From Flavobacteriaceae bacterium PS02338 (lineage in GTDB: Bacteria; Bacteroidota; Bacteroidia; Sphingobacteriales; Sphingobacteriaceae): a DNA stretch of 64,000 nucleotides. A model generated the notes under the pieces. It made no database searches. It was not told the DNA's origin and saw only the letters and a list, made by a program, of their open reading frames with translations. The first letter of the stretch is position 1, and each line of letters begins with the position of its first letter. The translations under genes and the position numbers were made by a program. Below are positions 44,516 through 52,456 of this stretch, piece by piece. The stretch spans positions 1,674,001-1,738,000 of the forward strand of contig JASCOD010000001.1 of the NCBI GenBank assembly GCA_029959615.1, given 5' to 3'.

Positions 44516-44600
44516 CCCTCTCTATCCTTTGGGAGAGCGTCTGCAATATTTTTATTTTAATTCTCTCCGTCTGAGAGAGATGCCCGAAGGGCAGAGAGGG
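44516..44600. repeat. REP-like element, copy 1
   Basis: An 85-bp element bounded by CCCTCTCT and AGAGAGGG in inverted orientation, with the internal hairpin ATGCCCGAAGGGCA. The 3' part, from GAGAGATGCCCGAAGGGCAG onward, recurs at 50283-50307, and a related form occurs at 63047-63103. It is intergenic in each case. The structure resembles small palindromic repeats found widely in Bacteroidota genomes. Confidence 0.75.
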
Positions 44601-44722
44601 TGATTATTAGCTATAAAAAACTTTTCTCCGATGGGTGTGGGTCATCACCATAACACAAACACGTCACACAGTACAAAATGATTGGTAATGAACACCAACC
44701 ATAAGGTAATATGAAGGTGAAA

Positions 44723-44787
44723 GTGATAGGAGAAGCCTATAGTGATATGCTAAAAATTTAAGTTTATTGTTTTGAGAGACTGCATAT
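44723..44787 (+). repeat. 65-bp direct repeat, copy 2
   Basis: Diverged copy of 44142-44206, sharing blocks such as AGAAGCCTA, GTTTATTGTT and GAGAGACTG. This copy lies 175 bp upstream of the adhesin start. The two copies bracket about 515 bp of other repeats. Confidence 0.6.
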
Positions 44788-44879
44788 CAAAATAATACGC
44801 TTTTTCTTTGCTGAAAAATGCTTGATTGAGGTTTAGAGGCGGTTTCCTGTTGATGGCATTATTTTAGTCTACGGGTGGT

Positions 44880-44915
44880 ACTGCGGTTGTTTCGGAGGTA
44901 ATGGACAACCACAGT
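44880..44915 (+). promoter_or_regulatory. Hairpin in the adhesin 5' leader
   Basis: ACTGCGGTTGT and ACAACCACAGT pair over 11 bp (one G-U) with a 14-base loop, 46 bp before the adhesin start. It may influence translation or mRNA stability. It does not match a riboswitch class that I recognise. Confidence 0.4.
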
Positions 44916-44961
44916 AAAAGATGGGGCAACCCAACCAAAATGTTACTAAAAATAATTAATC

Positions 44962-47900
44962 ATGAAAATTAAGTACTTATTATCTATTCTATGCTTTGTT
45001 GCCACAATGGGTTTAACACGCAGTTTTGCCCAAGCACCACAGCAGTTCAATTATCAAGGGGCGGCTCGTAATACCAACGGAACGCCATTATCCAATAAAC
45101 AGATTAATTTGCGTATCAGCATATTGGATGGTTCTGCAGTAGGAACTAGCCAATATTCAGAAACTCGCAGTGTAACAACCAATCAATTGGGTTTGTATAG
45201 TGTAGCTATTGGTAGTGCTGGAGCTAGTAATACTACAGGTAGCATAGCAGCCGTTACTTGGGCTACTGGACTTAAATATATTAAGGTAGAGGTAGATGTT
45301 AATAATGGTAGCGCTTTTACCACCGCCGGTACGGCACAACTATTAAGCGTACCCTATGCCATATATGCCGCAACTGGTGGATCTGCTGGCAGCAACACCA
45401 TTCTTGGTGGAAATGGAGCACCTGCAGGCGGTTTAGGCAATAACGGAGATTACTACATAGATAACGCAACAAATACCATTTACGGGCCAAAAGCAAATGG
45501 GGCTTGGCCAGCTGGCAAAAGTTTGGTGGGCCCACAAGGTAGCACTGGTGCAACGGGTGCTGTTGGTCCGGCAGGTCCTCAAGGTACGCCAGCGACACCA
45601 AACACGGCTAGCAATGGTTTAACTATTGCCAGTAATGACATCAAATTGGGAGGAACTTTAACCGCCCCAACAACCCTTACCACAAGTGCTGCAAATACGC
45701 TTGCCCTAGTAGGCTTGCAAACAGGCGCATCAACAGATAAAATTTTAGTAGCTGATGCCAACGGCATTTTAAAATCAGTTGATAGAACAACATTTGATGC
45801 AGATTTAAGGCTAGTTGGTACGGGCAACCACCTTACTTCGGATGCAGGTGTGGGAGGCAACGGTACAAGTTTAGGTGCTGGCTCGTACAATCTTGCAATG
45901 GGTAGTGCCGCTCTTGCTAACATTACCACTGGATGGAGCAATATTTACTTTGGGCAAAAAGCTGGTGAAGTTAATAGTACAGGTAGTTCCAATATAGGAA
46001 TTGGCGATTTAGCGTTGAACAAAAATACCGTAGGTGAGAGCAATATTGCCATAGGGGGGTCGGCAGCGTACGATTTGGCAGGTAATGGTAGCGATAAAAA
46101 CATTTTTATAGGTGAGGCTGCTGGTAGGACCTTAACTGGTGGAAACAACAACACTTTTATAGGGGCAGCTACCTATCCTAAAGGTGGTAATATTGTCTCT
46201 AACCACTTGAATATTGCCAATCAGATTTACGGAGATAACGGCAAGATTGGTTTGGGCTTGACTGTGCTTGGTCTGCCAACGGAGAGACTGGACGTTGGTG
46301 ATGGAAACTTACGCATCAGGGATATCAACACGGTAACTGGTACATCAACAGATAAAGTGGTAGTAGCTGATGCTAGTGGCGTTTTAAAATCAGTTGATAG
46401 AACAACATTTGATGCAGATTTAAGGCTAGTGGGTACGGGCAACCACCTTACTTCGGATGCAGGTGTGGGCAACAACGGTACAAGTTTAGGCACAGGCTCT
46501 AATAACATAGCCATTGGACCCGGAGCTCTCGCGAACAAAAACTCGGGAAGCAATACTATTGCCATAGGTGCAAATGCAGGGAGAGATAACAGCGCCTTAC
46601 ACAACGGTACTTTTGTTGGGGTATCTGCAGGCCAGAGTTTTACAAATAGTACAAATAATACAGCGATTGGTCGTAATGCATTCTTAAATAGCGTCCTTGG
46701 AAGCGCTAATACTGCTTTAGGGGCATCGGCAGGTGTTAACGTAACCTCTGGAAGTAGTAACATTATAATTGGCTCAAATGCTGGGCCTGGTACACCTGGC
46801 AATGTAGATTACCAGTTATATATTGGTGGTGGTGATGATGCCCTTATCCGTGGAGATCTTGGAGCCAAAGTATTAACTATCAATAATACCCTAAAAGTAA
46901 CCGATTTAAATAACACCGCTACCGCAACCACAGGCAATCGTCCTGTAGTAGCAGATGGCAATGGACAGTTGATGATTGGAGATGCTGTTGCATCAGACTT
47001 AAGGCTAGTGGGCACGGGCAACCACATCACACAAGATGCAGGTGTAGGTAGCAACGGTACAAGTGTAGGTACAGGAGCAAATAACGTGGCTATGGGACTT
47101 AACGCATTAAGCGCAAATACTACCGGTGTGTTAAATCAGGCGATAGGATTTCGTTCATTATTTTCTAATACTACAGGGAGTAATAATATTTCGCTTGGAG
47201 ACTACGCCATGGATCAACTTCAAACAGGTTTCCGCAACACAGCTGTAGGTAGTAGTGCTTTGAGTGCTAATGCCGCTGGGAACAAAAATACGGCCTTCGG
47301 ATCTTTCGCATTAAATGGTATCGAAGGAAGTAATAATGTCGGATTAGGAAGTGAAGCGGGTACAAGTGTAGTAACTGGAGATAATAATATATTTATAGGA
47401 GAATCTTCTGGTAACAGTTTGGCATCTGGCGATAGAAATATATTTATTGGTAGTGTTAAACCAGTAACAGCTAGCGAGAGTAACCAATTGTATATAGGTA
47501 ATACCACTGCAGGTAATGATGCACTAATCCATGGAGATTTTGGAGCCAAAGTATTAACCATCAACAATACCCTAAAAGTAACCGATTTAAACAACACCGC
47601 TACCGCAACCACAGGCAATCGTCCTGTAGTAGCAGATGCAACTGGACAGTTGATGATTGGAGATGCTGTTGCATCAGACTTAAGGCTAGTGGGTACGGGC
47701 AACCACCTTACTTCGGATGCAGGTGTGGGTAGCAACGGTACAAGTTTAGGGACGGGAAATAACAATATCGCAATTGGTAACCAATCTGCTAAAAGTTTAA
47801 CAAGTGGTTTCGAAAATCTTGCGCTAGGAACTAACGCTTTAACCGCAACAACCACTGGAGGAGGCAACGTGGCACTTGGAGTTGGAGCTTTAAGTTCAAA

Positions 47901-49506
47901 TACAACTGGCGGTGGTAGTGTGGCAGTGGGGCCAAATGCCCTAAAGAATAGCGTTACGAGTCAGAATACGGCCTTAGGTGCCGAAGCTGGCAGCTATTTT
48001 ACTTCAGGAGAAATGAACCTCTTTTTAGGCCAGAGGTCTGGTGCTACGTTTTTATCTGGAGATCGAAATATTTTCTTGGGTAGTGTTAAGCCATTATCGG
48101 CTAACGTAAGCGACCAGTTATACATTGGTAATACACCCACTGGTAATGATGTGCTGATCCATGGAGATTTTGGAGCCAAAGTATTAACCATTAATAACAC
48201 CCTAAAAGTAACCGATTTAAATAACACCGCTACCGCAACCACAGGCAATCGTCCTGTAGTAGCAGATGGCAATGGACAGTTGATGATTGGAGATGCTTCA
48301 AGTACCAATTCATGGAATACTGTAGGTAATACTGGAACTAACCCCACTCTAAACTTTATTGGTACTACGGATGATGTGGATGTGATTTTTAAGCGAAATG
48401 CTATCCAAGCAGGTTTGATTGGTTCAAAAAGCACGTCCTTTGGGCAAGGTGCCTTAAATCCAGCTTCTACCGGAGATTATAATCTCGCTATTGGTGTGAG
48501 TGCACTCGCAGCAAACACCACAGGAAGGTATAATGTAGGTTTGGGTGCAGAGGCATTGGTAGAAAACACTACAGGATTGGAGAATATTGCAATTGGAGTA
48601 GGTTCATTAGGCAAAAATACCGCAGGAAATTACAATACCGCACTTGGTTCGTTCTCTTTGTTTAATAATGTGGGAGGCTCAAATACCGCTATTGGGAGAT
48701 TTGCTTTGCTTAACAATACAGCAGGAAGTAACAATACTGCAGTAGGTGTTCAATCTTTACAATCAAATACCACAGGAAATTTTAATGTTGGTATTGGCTA
48801 TTCCTCTTTATTAAGTAATACTACCGGTGTCAATAACAATGCCTTTGGAATTTCTGCCCTTACTATGAATCAAACAGGAGATAATAATCTCGCTTTTGGT
48901 ACTGAGGCCTTAAGACTAACCACTGGTTCTGGTAATGTTGCGCTTGGTCACAAGGCCGGAGGTAATGTAGATGGTAGCGGTAATGTTTTTATTGGAAATG
49001 AAGCAGCGAGTAATCTCGGTTCATATTTTCCCTCGCCAATAAACAACCGCCTTTTTATTGCAAATACAGGTACTGCAAAACCTTTGGTAGAAGGAACATT
49101 CGCTTCAGATGGAGGTACTTTAACTATCAATAATAGTAGTGCCAGCACTACTACTGCAACTGCGCCAAACAGCACCAGTACTTTTAATGTGAATGGTTCT
49201 ATGAGTGCCGCTATTACAACTGTTAGTGGCGATTATATAGTTAAGGATACAGATTTTACCATTATTGTAAAACCTGCGGCCTCTGGCAATATCAATATTT
49301 CTTTACCTTCGGCAGCAGCCAATAAAGGTAGAATACACTTTGTAACCTGTTTTAATGCTGGTACTGGTTATACCGGCAATTTAACTATAAATGCAAGGTA
49401 CAATAATGGTTTGCCTGGTAGTTCTTACACCAATTCAATAGCTACCCCTAATGTCAGATTTATGATACAAAGTGATGGAACGGAATGGCTCATAATTAAC
49501 AACTAA
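44962..49506 (+). CDS. Giant YadA-head-like repeat adhesin with collagen-like segment
   Basis: A 1514-residue secreted protein. After the signal peptide (residues 1-24, ending SFAQ) comes a Bacteroidota surface domain (residues about 25-135, starting APQQFNYQGAARN and ending LLSVPYAIYA). A short collagen-like Gly-x-y stretch lies at about residues 190-212 (GPQGSTGATGAVGPAGPQGT). Then about 38 copies of a nonapeptide of the form N-x-A-I-G-x-x-A-L/G follow (for example NIAIGPGAL, NTALGASAG, NVALGHKAG), the motif of YadA/Hep_Hag heads, which stack as a beta-roll. A small beta domain ends the protein. I see no T9SS sorting domain, membrane anchor or lipobox; the type-B protein encoded 12 bp downstream may help export or attach it. 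Likely role: adhesion or matrix formation. Confidence 0.85.
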   Translation: MKIKYLLSILCFVATMGLTRSFAQAPQQFNYQGAARNTNGTPLSNKQINLRISILDGSAVGTSQYSETRSVTTNQLGLYSVAIGSAGASNTTGSIAAVTWATGLKYIKVEVDVNNGSAFTTAGTAQLLSVPYAIYAATGGSAGSNTILGGNGAPAGGLGNNGDYYIDNATNTIYGPKANGAWPAGKSLVGPQGSTGATGAVGPAGPQGTPATPNTASNGLTIASNDIKLGGTLTAPTTLTTSAANTLALVGLQTGASTDKILVADANGILKSVDRTTFDADLRLVGTGNHLTSDAGVGGNGTSLGAGSYNLAMGSAALANITTGWSNIYFGQKAGEVNSTGSSNIGIGDLALNKNTVGESNIAIGGSAAYDLAGNGSDKNIFIGEAAGRTLTGGNNNTFIGAATYPKGGNIVSNHLNIANQIYGDNGKIGLGLTVLGLPTERLDVGDGNLRIRDINTVTGTSTDKVVVADASGVLKSVDRTTFDADLRLVGTGNHLTSDAGVGNNGTSLGTGSNNIAIGPGALANKNSGSNTIAIGANAGRDNSALHNGTFVGVSAGQSFTNSTNNTAIGRNAFLNSVLGSANTALGASAGVNVTSGSSNIIIGSNAGPGTPGNVDYQLYIGGGDDALIRGDLGAKVLTINNTLKVTDLNNTATATTGNRPVVADGNGQLMIGDAVASDLRLVGTGNHITQDAGVGSNGTSVGTGANNVAMGLNALSANTTGVLNQAIGFRSLFSNTTGSNNISLGDYAMDQLQTGFRNTAVGSSALSANAAGNKNTAFGSFALNGIEGSNNVGLGSEAGTSVVTGDNNIFIGESSGNSLASGDRNIFIGSVKPVTASESNQLYIGNTTAGNDALIHGDFGAKVLTINNTLKVTDLNNTATATTGNRPVVADATGQLMIGDAVASDLRLVGTGNHLTSDAGVGSNGTSLGTGNNNIAIGNQSAKSLTSGFENLALGTNALTATTTGGGNVALGVGALSSNTTGGGSVAVGPNALKNSVTSQNTALGAEAGSYFTSGEMNLFLGQRSGATFLSGDRNIFLGSVKPLSANVSDQLYIGNTPTGNDVLIHGDFGAKVLTINNTLKVTDLNNTATATTGNRPVVADGNGQLMIGDASSTNSWNTVGNTGTNPTLNFIGTTDDVDVIFKRNAIQAGLIGSKSTSFGQGALNPASTGDYNLAIGVSALAANTTGRYNVGLGAEALVENTTGLENIAIGVGSLGKNTAGNYNTALGSFSLFNNVGGSNTAIGRFALLNNTAGSNNTAVGVQSLQSNTTGNFNVGIGYSSLLSNTTGVNNNAFGISALTMNQTGDNNLAFGTEALRLTTGSGNVALGHKAGGNVDGSGNVFIGNEAASNLGSYFPSPINNRLFIANTGTAKPLVEGTFASDGGTLTINNSSASTTTATAPNSTSTFNVNGSMSAAITTVSGDYIVKDTDFTIIVKPAASGNINISLPSAAANKGRIHFVTCFNAGTGYTGNLTINARYNNGLPGSSYTNSIATPNVRFMIQSDGTEWLIINN
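45730..48300 (+). repeat. Long direct DNA repeats inside the adhesin gene
   Basis: Two kinds of near-identical DNA block recur in frame. One (about 120 bp, encoding VLKSVDRTTFDADLRLVG and following residues) is at 45770-45870 and 46381-46490. The other (about 100-180 bp, encoding TLKVTDLNNTATATTGNRP and following residues) is at 46862-47060, 47541-47750 and 48171-48290. Several stretches of over 40 bases are identical. Recombination between copies would remove or add whole head modules without breaking the frame. Confidence 0.85.
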
Positions 49507-49518
49507 ATTTCTCAATAC

Positions 49519-50028
49519 ATGAAAAAAATCATCTTTTGTTTTTGCACTCTAGTGGTTTGGGGAGTAAAACTTAAAGCCCAAACCAATTTGCCCTATACGC
49601 TCAATTCAGCAGGCAGCTATAATAGCTTAAACTCGCAGCTTCATGATTTTAGTATAGGCGAAATGGTGCTGATTGATACTTATGTGGTTGGTCCTTATTT
49701 GTTAAGTCAGGGATTTTTACAGCCCTATCTTTTGCCGCTAAGTTCTGCAGCAGACGTGTTTACAGAGAATAATGTCGTTACGCCCAATAGCGATGGCAAA
49801 AATGACTTTCTGGTCATCAGAGGTTTGGATAATTACCCAGGCAATAAGCTGAATATCTATGATCGGGCGGGGCGTAAGGTATTTGCCGCAACAGATTACC
49901 AGAATAATTGGAATGGCAGGCTTGGTGATAAGATCCTAGCCGAAGATGCTTATTACTACATTATCGAATTGGGTAAGGGGCTAGGGCCGATAAAAGGTTC
50001 GGTTACCATTATCCATGATACGAAATAG
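49519..50028 (+). CDS. Small protein with T9SS type B (CHU_C) sorting domain
   Basis: A 169-residue secreted protein. The signal peptide (residues 1-20, ending KAQ) is followed by a short conserved domain of about 55 residues (YNSLNSQLHDFSIGEMVL ... LLSQGFLQPYLL), known from many small T9SS proteins, and a type B C-terminal sorting domain (residues about 82-169; NVVTPNSDGKNDFL, LNIYDRAGRKVF, EDAYYYIIELG). Type B domains bring proteins to the surface through the Por/Gld system, often with a PorP-like partner. Only 12 bp separate it from the adhesin gene, which lacks its own sorting domain, so it may anchor or escort that protein. Confidence 0.88.
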   Translation: MKKIIFCFCTLVVWGVKLKAQTNLPYTLNSAGSYNSLNSQLHDFSIGEMVLIDTYVVGPYLLSQGFLQPYLLPLSSAADVFTENNVVTPNSDGKNDFLVIRGLDNYPGNKLNIYDRAGRKVFAATDYQNNWNGRLGDKILAEDAYYYIIELGKGLGPIKGSVTIIHDTK

Positions 50029-50047
50029 ATAGGTAGGGCTATCCAGA

Positions 50048-50094
50048 AAAAGGGCTGTTGGGCATGGTAAGTCTTCATGTCCAAGCCCTTTTCT
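50048..50094 (+). terminator. Terminator of the adhesin operon
   Basis: AAAGGGCT...TTGG-CATG pairs with CATG-CCAA-CCCTTT over about 16 bp with a 2-base bulge, ending in TTTTCT, 19 bp after the stop of the type-B protein gene. It is a likely intrinsic terminator. Confidence 0.7.
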
Positions 50095-50164
50095 AAATTT
50101 AAAATTGATGGAGACTTTGTGCTCTAGAAACGTACAACTGATGAACACCAACCTAAGTAAAATT

Positions 50165-50181
50165 CCCCTCTTCTAGAGGGG
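50165..50181. repeat. CCCCTC/GAGGGG small palindromic repeat
   Basis: CCCCTC-ttcta-GAGGGG is a 6-bp stem with a 5-base loop, followed by a GGATGGGGTG tail. It resembles another small intergenic repeat type of Sphingobacteriaceae. It lies 84 bp upstream of a REP-like copy within the same 332-bp gap. Confidence 0.5.
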
Positions 50182-50267
50182 TGTCCAACGGATGGGGTGT
50201 TTAATATTGGTGATAACACCGGCTATAAGTAAAATAGCACTACTAAGTAAATAGCACAACTGCTTTT

Positions 50268-50307
50268 CTCCCCCTTTTAGGGAGAGATGCCCGAAGGGCA
50301 GAGAGGG
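50268..50307. repeat. REP-like element, copy 2
   Basis: CTCCCCCTTTTAGGGAGAG followed by ATGCCCGAAGGGCAGAGAGG; the last 25 bases are identical to the end of copy 1 at 44576-44600. The inner ATGCCCGAAGGGCA forms a hairpin. Together with 50165-50181 and the terminator at 50314-50354 it fills the gap between the convergent genes. Confidence 0.7.
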
Positions 50308-50313
50308 TTACCC

Positions 50314-50354
50314 AAAACACAATACTTGCGCCAAGTGTGCAGGTATTGTGTTTT
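50314..50354. terminator. Terminator of the HxlR gene
   Basis: AAAACACAATAC and GTATTGTGTTTT form a perfect 12-bp stem with a 17-base loop, 6 bp past the stop of the minus-strand HxlR gene. T runs on both sides allow it to work in both directions. Confidence 0.8.
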
Positions 50355-50360
50355 GTTAAT

Positions 50361-50732
50361 TCATCCAGCTATAGCCTCATCCAGAATTTTCATATCGCTC
50401 TTACCTAAAATTAGTTTTCTATGTTGCTGTCCCCAACTAACTATGGCTTCAATAAGAGGATCTAACGATTTTCCATGCTTGGTTAGCATGTATCTTACGG
50501 TAGAAGATTCTGTTTGATCTATATTCCTGTCAATAAGTTTGTTCATTTCCAGATACTTTAATTCTTTGATCAAAGTTCTTGCAGTAATCTCTCCCAAATC
50601 TCTTTGCAGTTCATTAAACCGTTTTTCTTTATCGCATAGACTTGCCAAGATTGCTCCTCGCCATCTGCCCCCTATAATATCAATCACGTCCTGGACGTCT
50701 CTCAATTGGATTTGCTTTTGTTTGTTTTTCAT
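50361..50732 (-). CDS. HxlR-family transcriptional regulator
   Basis: A 123-residue single-domain winged-helix regulator. The segments VIDIIGGRWRGAILASLCDKEKRF, LGEITARTLIKELKYLEMNKLI and RYMLTKHGKSLDPLIEAI are typical of HxlR proteins, many of which respond to aldehydes or redox stress through a cysteine; here only Cys33 is present. It is divergent from the NAD(P)-binding protein and membrane protein, which it probably controls through the direct repeats in the 95-bp gap. Confidence 0.92.
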   Translation of the reverse strand: MKNKQKQIQLRDVQDVIDIIGGRWRGAILASLCDKEKRFNELQRDLGEITARTLIKELKYLEMNKLIDRNIDQTESSTVRYMLTKHGKSLDPLIEAIVSWGQQHRKLILGKSDMKILDEAIAG

Positions 50733-50749
50733 TGTTGGTAGGTATCCTA

Positions 50750-50778
50750 AAAGATAGTTGTATTTTATATAAAGATAG
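50750..50778. promoter_or_regulatory. AAAGATAG direct repeats in the HxlR divergent gap
   Basis: Two copies of AAAGATAG (50750-50757 and 50771-50778) lie 21 bp apart, exactly two helical turns, in the gap between the HxlR gene and the gene at 50828. Direct repeats at this spacing suit a dimeric winged-helix regulator. Assignment to HxlR is inferred from position. Confidence 0.35.
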
Positions 50779-50827
50779 CATATGATGGATATTGATGATG
50801 TAATTTTAGTTATAAAATTGTCGGAAA

Positions 50828-51460
50828 ATGAACATCACTGTAATAGGAGCTTCTGCCGGTGTAGGCTTAGCAACAGTAAAAAGAGCACTAGAACGAAATC
50901 ACGTGGTTACTACACTATCTCGTTCCCTAATCTCTTTGCCAGCTAACAACAAACTTAATAAGATACTAGGCAGCGCTACCGACAAAGTGGTGCTACAAAA
51001 AGCCATTAAAGATGCTGATGCAGTAATTGTAACCTTGGGTACCGGAAAGAGCATGAAGCAAACAACTTTGTATTCGGATTTTGCAAAACTTTTAGTAGAA
51101 GTACAGCAGATTAGTAGTAGTCAAATTCCTTTTATTGTTTTAACAGGCTTTGGCGCTGGAGATAGCGGTAATTACCACACTTTTCTAATGAAACTCTTTT
51201 TTAAGTACCTGTTAAAAGAGGTATATAAAGATAAGACCCTAATGGAGCAAATTATTTCCAGATCACAGATGAATTGGACTATAGTGCGTCCTGGAATTTT
51301 ATCAGGAAAACCATTGACAGAGAAATACAGAATAGAAAACACTTTATTCAAAGGCATTAACATAGGAAGTATCCATCGTGCAGACGTAGCAGACTTTATG
51401 GTTAAGCAGGCCGAAAACCAGACATTTCTTAAACAATATATATCATTATCTAATCAATAA
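50828..51460 (+). CDS. NAD(P)-binding, NmrA-like atypical SDR
   Basis: A 210-residue cytoplasmic protein with a Rossmann fold. The N-terminal NITVIGASAGVGLATVKRAL has the G-A-S-x-G-x-G dinucleotide motif, followed by NHVVTTLSRS. MNWTIVRPGILSG is the conserved loop of NmrA/SDR_a5-like proteins. There is no classical YxxxK, so it is likely a redox sensor or an atypical reductase. It is 10 bp upstream of the membrane protein gene and divergent from HxlR, a common arrangement for stress-response NAD(P)H-binding proteins. Confidence 0.88.
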   Translation: MNITVIGASAGVGLATVKRALERNHVVTTLSRSLISLPANNKLNKILGSATDKVVLQKAIKDADAVIVTLGTGKSMKQTTLYSDFAKLLVEVQQISSSQIPFIVLTGFGAGDSGNYHTFLMKLFFKYLLKEVYKDKTLMEQIISRSQMNWTIVRPGILSGKPLTEKYRIENTLFKGINIGSIHRADVADFMVKQAENQTFLKQYISLSNQ

Positions 51461-51470
51461 ATTTTAAAAA

Positions 51471-51890
51471 ATGAGTGCGAACAACTACCTAAAAAAACAA
51501 GAAATTCCCTATGTCGTAAAAGTTTTTACATGGATATTGATCTGTGCAGGAACATTCTTTTTCTACGTGTATTCATTCAATCCTTCAATTTCTTTTCCCA
51601 ATGCCGATTTGTATAGTTATTCGGCTAAAATGGGCTTCGGCAGTGCAGGAGTACGTATATTAGGCAGCGTACTGGCCCTACTGATTTCGGTAATAGCAAA
51701 CAATCCCAGATGGCTATTTATTACTTTGGTTTCTAGGATTTTTATAGAGCTGGGTGATGCTGTTTTGGGTTTGGCTTTAGATGGCATAACTCCAAATGCT
51801 TTTGCCTTAATTGTTTTGGCCGCATTTGAGATTTGGGCTGCCCTTAAACTTTGGAACATAGAAGGGGCCAATGTACAACAGAAGAATTAA
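51471..51890 (+). CDS. Four-span membrane protein
   Basis: A 139-residue protein with four hydrophobic segments (about residues 15-35, 60-78, 85-105 and 108-128), for example VFTWILICAGTFFFYVYSF and LALLISVIANNPRWLFITLV. It resembles DUF4345-like small membrane proteins but I cannot fix the family. It follows the NAD(P)-binding protein by 10 bp and is probably co-regulated by HxlR. Function unknown. Confidence 0.75.
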   Translation: MSANNYLKKQEIPYVVKVFTWILICAGTFFFYVYSFNPSISFPNADLYSYSAKMGFGSAGVRILGSVLALLISVIANNPRWLFITLVSRIFIELGDAVLGLALDGITPNAFALIVLAAFEIWAALKLWNIEGANVQQKN

Positions 51891-52456
51891 CAGTTTCTAT
51901 TTCAGTAATGTGCTATGAGTTTATCAAAGGCAGAGAAAGTGAATTTAAAGATGGAAAATATCTTGCTTTAAAGCAGGATCTATGTGAGGCATAATCCTAT
52001 GAACTCACATTATTAGAAAAACCTTAAAAGAAAGGCCCCGACAATCGTCGTGGCCTTTTGTATTATGGAGATCAAAGCTAAGATTTAATTAGCTCAAAAT
52101 AGCATCACATAAACTTGATGAATAAAAAGGTTCAGTCGCTATAAAATAGGTACGAAATTTCAATTGTTTTCAATCCCACTTCTTTAAGGCCTACAACTAC
52201 CAGCTCTTTAAAAAAATATCCGTTTTTTTTTTAGAAAACGTATCATTTCGATACGCGTTTTTCATGAGATGTGTTTTTGTTATTTATTTGATTATTAGTT
52301 GTTTAATATGTGTTTTTGCGTTTGGCATTCTTTTTTATTATAGGTTTTCACTTGCCTTTCTGAAATGAACATAATTACAGTGCTGTTTTAAATTCTTAGA
52401 GGTAAAAGGATTAACTTTTAAATGCAAAACTATGTTGAAAATCTATACTGAACACC
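51891..52456. other. 566-bp gap with terminator and candidate promoter
   Basis: No supported gene. It contains the terminator at 52031-52059, a second hairpin with a T run at 52235-52262 (AAAACGTATC/GATACG-TTTT), and a TTTG at 52321 followed by TAGGTTTT at 52341, a weak -33/-7 pair with shorter spacing than normal. The stretch 51910-51993 is an open frame without a start signal and looks like chance. Confidence 0.5.
52031..52059 (+). terminator. Terminator downstream of the HxlR-controlled genes
   Basis: AAAGGCC and GGCCTTT plus an inner CGAC/GTCG pairing form a stable hairpin followed by TTTTGT, 140 bp after the membrane protein stop. Confidence 0.75.

Larger units (their letters stand above)
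44038..44961. other. Repeat-rich 924-bp intergenic region
   Basis: No convincing gene is present between the divergent fecR-type and adhesin genes. The gap contains the inverted repeat at 44074-44094, two diverged 65-bp direct repeats (44142-44206 and 44723-44787), two copies of the 16-mer GTGGAGTTGAGGTGGA (44330-44345, 44363-44378), a hairpin GCAGATG/CATCTGC (44421-44438), a REP-like element (44516-44600) and a hairpin in the adhesin leader (44880-44915). Such a dense collection suggests repeated insertion of small non-autonomous elements. Confidence 0.7.

Noticed and set aside
44880-44961. Possible riboswitch in front of the adhesin gene
   Set aside because: The hairpin does not match the conserved bases of any riboswitch class that I know, and the gene is not a metabolic one.
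46227-46802. Long minus-strand open frames inside the adhesin gene (also 47220-47867, 45579-45941 and 47994-48434)
   Set aside because: They mirror the repeated, codon-biased plus-strand adhesin frame, show no start signal or recognisable family, and consist of repeats of the antisense of the head motif.
46862-48290. Regular direct repeats that could be taken for a CRISPR array
   Set aside because: The units are long, in frame, unevenly spaced and encode protein; no cas genes are present.
51910-51993. Short open frame of about 28 codons after the membrane protein gene
   Set aside because: No start codon in a suitable position and no recognisable family; length is compatible with chance.
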